18,926 nucleotides of DNA from NCBI GenBank assembly GCA_017556885.1, contig JAFYLV010000105.1, forward strand, positions 1 to 18,926, read 5' to 3'. Shown here one piece after another: positions 15,524 to 18,926 of the stretch (its first letter is position 1; each line of letters opens with the position of its first letter). Source of the DNA: Clostridia bacterium. GTDB taxonomy: Bacteria > Bacillota > Clostridia > Oscillospirales > QAMX01. Position numbers and translations under genes: made by a program. Under the pieces are notes generated by a model, which was not told the DNA's origin, ran no database searches, and saw nothing but the letters and a program-made list of their open reading frames with translations.

Positions 15524-16708
15524 TTACCGGACCTCTGCGGTGATCTCGCGGGCGCCGTCGGCAGCGCCGGTGACATAGAAGTCAGCCACAAGGCCGGTCT
15601 TTTCGGTATACTTTGCGCCGACAGAGGCGATGAATGCGTCCACGCAGTCCTCCCGGACAAGGCTGACGGTGCAGCCGCCGAAGCCGGCACCGGTCATACG
15701 GCTGCCGATGCAGCCCTCAGCGGTCTGCGCAGTCTCCGCCAGGGCATCCAGCTCGGCGCCGGTGACCTCGTAGAGATCCTTCAGGGAAGCATGAGATGCA
15801 TTGAGCAGACGGCCAAACTCCGCAAGGTCATCCTTCTCCAGGGCGGCGACGGAGCGGTTGACGCGGTCGTTCTCCTCCACACAGTGGAGGGCACGGCGGC
15901 GGCAGGTCTCGTCGGCAATGTTCGCGGAAAGCTCCGCAAAGCGGGCAGGCGTCAGCTCGCAGAGAGCCTTGACGGAAGCATCCGCCTTCTGGATATCCGC
16001 AAGAGCGGTCTCGCACTCGCCACGGCGCTCGTTGTACTTGGAATCGGCCAGAGAGCGCTTCTTGTTGGTGTTTCCGATGACGATACGGTAATCGCCGAGC
16101 TCCAGGGGAGCGTAATCGTAGGCAAGGGTCGCGCAGTCCAGACGGATGCAGGCATTCTTTTTGCCCATGGCGCAGGCAAACTGATCCATGATGCCGCAGT
16201 TGACGCCGACAAAGGCGTTCTCGCAGCGCTGGCTGATAAGGGAAAGCTTGACGAGATCGGGCTCCTTGCAGCCGCCCATCACCGCCATACAGAGGGCGGT
16301 AGCCACCTCGATGGAGGCGGAAGAGGACAGACCGGCGCCAAAGGGCACGTTGCCCCAGTAGAGCATATCGAGGCCGCAGATGTTATAGCCGGCCTCGCGC
16401 AGTGCCCAGGCGATGCCGAGCGGATAGGACTCCCACTCCTTGCCGCGGTACTTCTCCAGCTCGGCCGGATCGGCGACCACGAAGAGGTCCAGGTCGTCGG
16501 CTGCGAGGCGGAACTTGCCCTCGGCATTGGGACGGCAGAGGATGCAGTTCTCGCGCTCGATGGCGGCAGGCAGAACACGGCCGCCGTTGTAGTCGATGTG
16601 CTCACCGATGAGGTTCACACGGCCGGGAGCGCAAAAAACGCGGATGTCCGCAGCATCACCGCCAAAGAGGCGGAGAAATTTTTCTTCCAGAGCTTTATAA
16701 TTCATCAT
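15524..16708 (-). CDS. galK: Galactokinase
   Basis: The enzyme phosphorylates alpha-D-galactose to galactose-1-phosphate with ATP, the first committed step of the Leloir pathway. The 394-residue product has all three GHMP-kinase motifs: GRVNLIGEHIDYNGG at 29-43, VPFGAGLSSSAS at 121-132 and SRMTGAGFGGC at 336-346. The catalytic Arg30 and Asp175 (in GIMDQF) are present. Two ATGs (16708, 16705) share the ribosome binding site AAGGG, and the first is better spaced. It starts 2 nt after the galT stop, so the two are co-transcribed. Confidence 0.97.
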   Translation of the reverse strand: MMNYKALEEKFLRLFGGDAADIRVFCAPGRVNLIGEHIDYNGGRVLPAAIERENCILCRPNAEGKFRLAADDLDLFVVADPAELEKYRGKEWESYPLGIAWALREAGYNICGLDMLYWGNVPFGAGLSSSASIEVATALCMAVMGGCKEPDLVKLSLISQRCENAFVGVNCGIMDQFACAMGKKNACIRLDCATLAYDYAPLELGDYRIVIGNTNKKRSLADSKYNERRGECETALADIQKADASVKALCELTPARFAELSANIADETCRRRALHCVEENDRVNRSVAALEKDDLAEFGRLLNASHASLKDLYEVTGAELDALAETAQTAEGCIGSRMTGAGFGGCTVSLVREDCVDAFIASVGAKYTEKTGLVADFYVTGAADGAREITAEVR

Positions 16709-16710
16709 GA

Positions 16711-17688
16711 TTATTCACCCTTCATAAATCTTTCGTGGGCGGCGCGAAGCTCCTCGGCCTTCTCCTCGGGAGAGGTGGGGTTGCAGTGCGCCCACACACC
16801 GGTCTCGGAGGAGGCGTTGTACTTGATCTTATCTGCCGCGCGCATGGGCGGGAAGAACTCGATGTGGAAGTGGTAGTTCTCGCTGTAGTCCTTGTCGGTG
16901 TTGACGGGAGCCTGATGCATGCACATCATGTAGGGGAAGGCAAAGCCAAAGAGGCTGTCCAGGGTGCCGGCGGTCTCCCGCAGGATGGCGGCGAGATCGT
17001 CGCGCTCCTTCTCGGTCAGGTCGGTGATGTACTGCTTGTGGGCATTGGAAACAACGTAAACACCGTAGGGATACTCACAGAAGTAGGGCAGGAAGACGGT
17101 GAAGCTGTCATTCTTGATGACCACGCGGTCACCGGCCTTCTCTTCCTCGGCGCGCATGTCGCAGATGAGGCAGCGGCCGTTCTTGTCGTGATACTTGGCG
17201 CAGTTCTCCGTCTCCAGCTCGATCTTCTTGGGAACCCAGGGGTAACCGTAGATCTGGCCATGGGGATGGGGCATGGTAACGCCCACCGCAGCACCGCGGT
17301 TCTCAAAGATAAAGACATACTTCACCTTGGGATCTGCGGAGATATCGGCAAAGCGGTCGCACCACAGGTCGACGAGCTTGCGGATATGGGGCACCGGCAG
17401 CTCGGGCAGGGTGACGGTGTGCTCGGGAGAATAGAGGATGACCTCGCACTTGCCGTGGGCCTCCGCATTGCGGAAGAGGGGGCCGCAGAGGGCATCATCG
17501 GGCATCTCCGCGTTCTGGGAAAGGGCGGGGAAATCGTTGTCGTATTTCAAAACGTCAAACTGATCGGGAACCTTACCGGAACCCGGGCAGAAGGGGCACC
17601 AGTCCTTGGGCATCTGGGGACGGCCCTGACGGCTGGCGGCGATCATGATCCAATCATCAATGAGGGGATGGTAACGAAGTTCAGACAT
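16711..17688 (-). CDS. galT: Galactose-1-phosphate uridylyltransferase (class I)
   Basis: The enzyme exchanges UMP between UDP-glucose and galactose-1-phosphate. The 325-residue product has the class I features: zinc ligands Cys31/Cys34 (CPFC), the active site HPHGQ at 141-145 with nucleophile His143, and the C-terminal HFHIEFFPP segment. This is the HIT-type enzyme rather than the larger class II GalT seen in many Firmicutes. ATG 17688 is chosen because GGAGGT is 8 nt upstream; the frame extending to 17790 reads through the promoter. galE is not in the window. Confidence 0.97.
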   Translation of the reverse strand: MSELRYHPLIDDWIMIAASRQGRPQMPKDWCPFCPGSGKVPDQFDVLKYDNDFPALSQNAEMPDDALCGPLFRNAEAHGKCEVILYSPEHTVTLPELPVPHIRKLVDLWCDRFADISADPKVKYVFIFENRGAAVGVTMPHPHGQIYGYPWVPKKIELETENCAKYHDKNGRCLICDMRAEEEKAGDRVVIKNDSFTVFLPYFCEYPYGVYVVSNAHKQYITDLTEKERDDLAAILRETAGTLDSLFGFAFPYMMCMHQAPVNTDKDYSENYHFHIEFFPPMRAADKIKYNASSETGVWAHCNPTSPEEKAEELRAAHERFMKGE

Positions 17689-17718
17689 AGCTTTTGACCT
17701 CCATACTTTATACCTTAT

Positions 17719-17747
17719 ATTGTAGCACACTTCCCCGCGAATAGCAA
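17719..17747 (-). promoter_or_regulatory. Promoter of galT-galK-DUF4364-DUF3048
   Basis: On the minus strand TTGCTA (17747-17742), a 17-bp spacer and TACAAT (17724-17719), about 31 nt upstream of the galT start. I see no clear operator. Confidence 0.7.
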
Positions 17748-17775
17748 TCTCTTGTAGGAAAGAGATCTCTGCCGC

Positions 17776-17812
17776 CGCAAACAAATTCACCCTGCGGATT
17801 TCCCGCAGGGTG
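17776..17812 (-). terminator. Terminator of beta-helix protein gene
   Basis: A perfect 10-bp stem pairs CACCCTGCGG (17788-17797) with 17803-17812 over a 5-nt loop. On the minus strand it is followed by AATTTGTTTG, a U-rich tail. It separates the beta-helix gene from the galT promoter. Confidence 0.8.
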
Positions 17813-17817
17813 GATCC

Positions 17818-18926
17818 TCATATATCGATGTCCGCGCCGCCGGGATTTAACAAAGTCGAGGCAGGCTTTCCGCAGAAGGTCTCGCGCATATCCCGTATGC
17901 GGATATTTTCCGTCTCCGCTCCCTCTTCGATCAGGAAGGTCGCCGCATAGGTCTCCGGATTCCGTTCATACCGGATGATGTTACTAAATTCCACATTGCG
18001 GATCCGGCAGCCCTTCTCCATAAAAAACAGCGGTTGTCCCAGTGACGGTTTGCGGTGCACCGGAGGAAAATCTCCGCGGCTTTTGGACACAGTACAGTCG
18101 GAAACGGTAATGTTTTCCAGCACCGGCGGTTTATCCCGCAAGGGATAATGATGGGTGAAAGACACGGCATAGAAGCGAAAATCTCCGTGAATGTTCCGGA
18201 TATTCACGTTCCGCAGGGGCTCTCCGCAGGAAAGCAGGCGCACCCCCGTATAACCGTTGTCGCAGTAAACGCCGTCAATATCTATATCTTCGATGGGACC
18301 GGCAGTGATCTCGCTGCGCGTGGTCCCGTTGGTGCAGAGAGCAATGTGGTCATCGTTTGCATTGCCGGTTACGTTTGTGATCCGTCCAAAGCGGGCCGGT
18401 CCCTGAATGTGCACGCCGTCCATATTGGGCTTGGAGAGATCAAAATCCAGCGTCGTATTCTCAATATTGAAATACTTCGCATCCGCCACATGGAGCGCAT
18501 AACTGGTGGGATCCCGGAAGGTAATATCCCGCAGCGTCAGCCGCTGCGTGTGCACAAAGCGCATCAGCAGCACCAGCAGAGAATTGCCGATGTAGATCTG
18601 TTCATCACACGGAGCATTCTCATTTTCGATCATCACCCGGCTCTGGTTTGCATGGTTTCCGTCCCAGATACCGCCCTCCACCGTGATATTTACATCCGGC
18701 GTTCGGGTATAAAGCCCCTCATTGTCCAAAAGAGAGCAGTTTGCCCCGTCGGCAAGGCGCAGATGGGCACCTCTCGCCGCCCGCAAATGGGTATTGGCCC
18801 GGATGATGAGCGGGCGGCTGACAAGATATTTTCCGGACGGAAAATACACCTCTCCGCCTTGATCCAAGAGCGCCTGCAGCGCCGCAGTATCGTCGTGGAT
18901 ACCGTCTGCAAACAGTTTTCGTTCCA
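17818..18926 (-). CDS. Right-handed beta-helix protein, GH28/pectate-lyase-like (5' truncated)
   Basis: The frame is open to the right edge and 368 residues are visible. The first visible residues (FADGIHDDTAALQALLDQGG, then VYFPSGKYLVSRPL) are the classic start of pectate-lyase superfamily/GH28-type beta-helices, so only the N-terminus is missing. Repeated IxNxT/ITxxxI rungs run through the body. NMDGVHI followed by NANDDHIAL resembles the polygalacturonase NTD and DD motifs. I do not find the GHG or RIK motifs, so a true polygalacturonase is uncertain. Other options are a related glycosidase, a lyase or a non-catalytic beta-helix. A substrate of pectin or another uronic/galacto-polysaccharide is inference. 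Any secretion signal would lie outside the window. Confidence 0.7.
   Translation of the reverse strand, partial: ERKLFADGIHDDTAALQALLDQGGEVYFPSGKYLVSRPLIIRANTHLRAARGAHLRLADGANCSLLDNEGLYTRTPDVNITVEGGIWDGNHANQSRVMIENENAPCDEQIYIGNSLLVLLMRFVHTQRLTLRDITFRDPTSYALHVADAKYFNIENTTLDFDLSKPNMDGVHIQGPARFGRITNVTGNANDDHIALCTNGTTRSEITAGPIEDIDIDGVYCDNGYTGVRLLSCGEPLRNVNIRNIHGDFRFYAVSFTHHYPLRDKPPVLENITVSDCTVSKSRGDFPPVHRKPSLGQPLFFMEKGCRIRNVEFSNIIRYERNPETYAATFLIEEGAETENIRIRDMRETFCGKPASTLLNPGGADIDI

Noticed and set aside
15494..16876. 460-codon plus-strand frame opposite galK
   Set aside because: It is the antisense shadow of galK and the end of galT. The opposite strand has all galactokinase motifs.
16735..17697. 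320-codon plus-strand frame opposite galT
   Set aside because: It is the antisense shadow; class I GalT motifs are on the minus strand.

Overview
The window looks like a chromosomal stretch of a low-to-moderate GC Firmicute of class Clostridia, most likely Oscillospiraceae/Ruminococcaceae-like. The evidence is an L27 with the cleavable N-terminal extension plus its protease Prp, a four-cysteine L33, DUF4364 and DUF3048 proteins, consensus sigma-A promoters with 17-bp spacers, strong AGGAGG ribosome binding sites, and housekeeping genes that are GC-rich by eye. Species cannot be read from the sequence alone.

Layout. (1) 1-1444, plus strand: the 3' part of an AT-richer sigma-70-like protein, open at the left edge and closed by a bidirectional terminator. 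(2) 4904-1556, minus strand: rplU - prp - rpmA - obgE - acyltransferase-like gene, driven by a consensus promoter and a probable L21 leader. An intrinsic terminator sits just ahead of the obgE ribosome binding site. (3) 4925-6822, plus strand: typA/bipA, divergent from rplU. (4) About 6883-8162: a strikingly AT-rich insert holding one minus-strand regulator, an AraC-type DNA-binding domain joined to a degenerate GyrB-like ATPase domain, bracketed by inverted copies of a GC-rich palindromic repeat. (5) 8380-9601, plus strand: an XRE regulator with its own promoter and a perfect palindromic terminator. (6) 10657-9611, minus strand: two small membrane-protein genes, each with its own promoter. 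(7) 13165-10671, minus strand: rpmG - secE - nusG - rplK - rplA, from a consensus promoter with a compact folded leader and two L1-binding-site look-alikes, one before rplK and one before rplA. (8) 13767-13238, minus strand: a small acidic membrane protein. (9) 17747-13803, minus strand: galT - galK - DUF4364 - DUF3048 lipoprotein, closely spaced behind one promoter. (10) 18926-17818, minus strand: a right-handed beta-helix (GH28/pectate-lyase-like) protein running off the right edge.

How the parts work together. Most of the window is translation and transcription core: ribosomal proteins L21, L27, L33, L11 and L1, the L27 processing protease, the ribosome-assembly GTPase Obg, the ribosome-associated GTPase TypA, SecE and NusG. 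RNA-level feedback is likely at rplU and at rplK-rplA. The galactose genes and the neighbouring beta-helix protein would suit a gut or plant-polysaccharide lifestyle, but that link is inference.

The most unusual item is the AraC/GyrB-like fusion and its flanking DNA. The folded rpmG leader and the paired L1-site mimics are the next most interesting. No tRNA, rRNA, CRISPR array or transposase gene was recognised.
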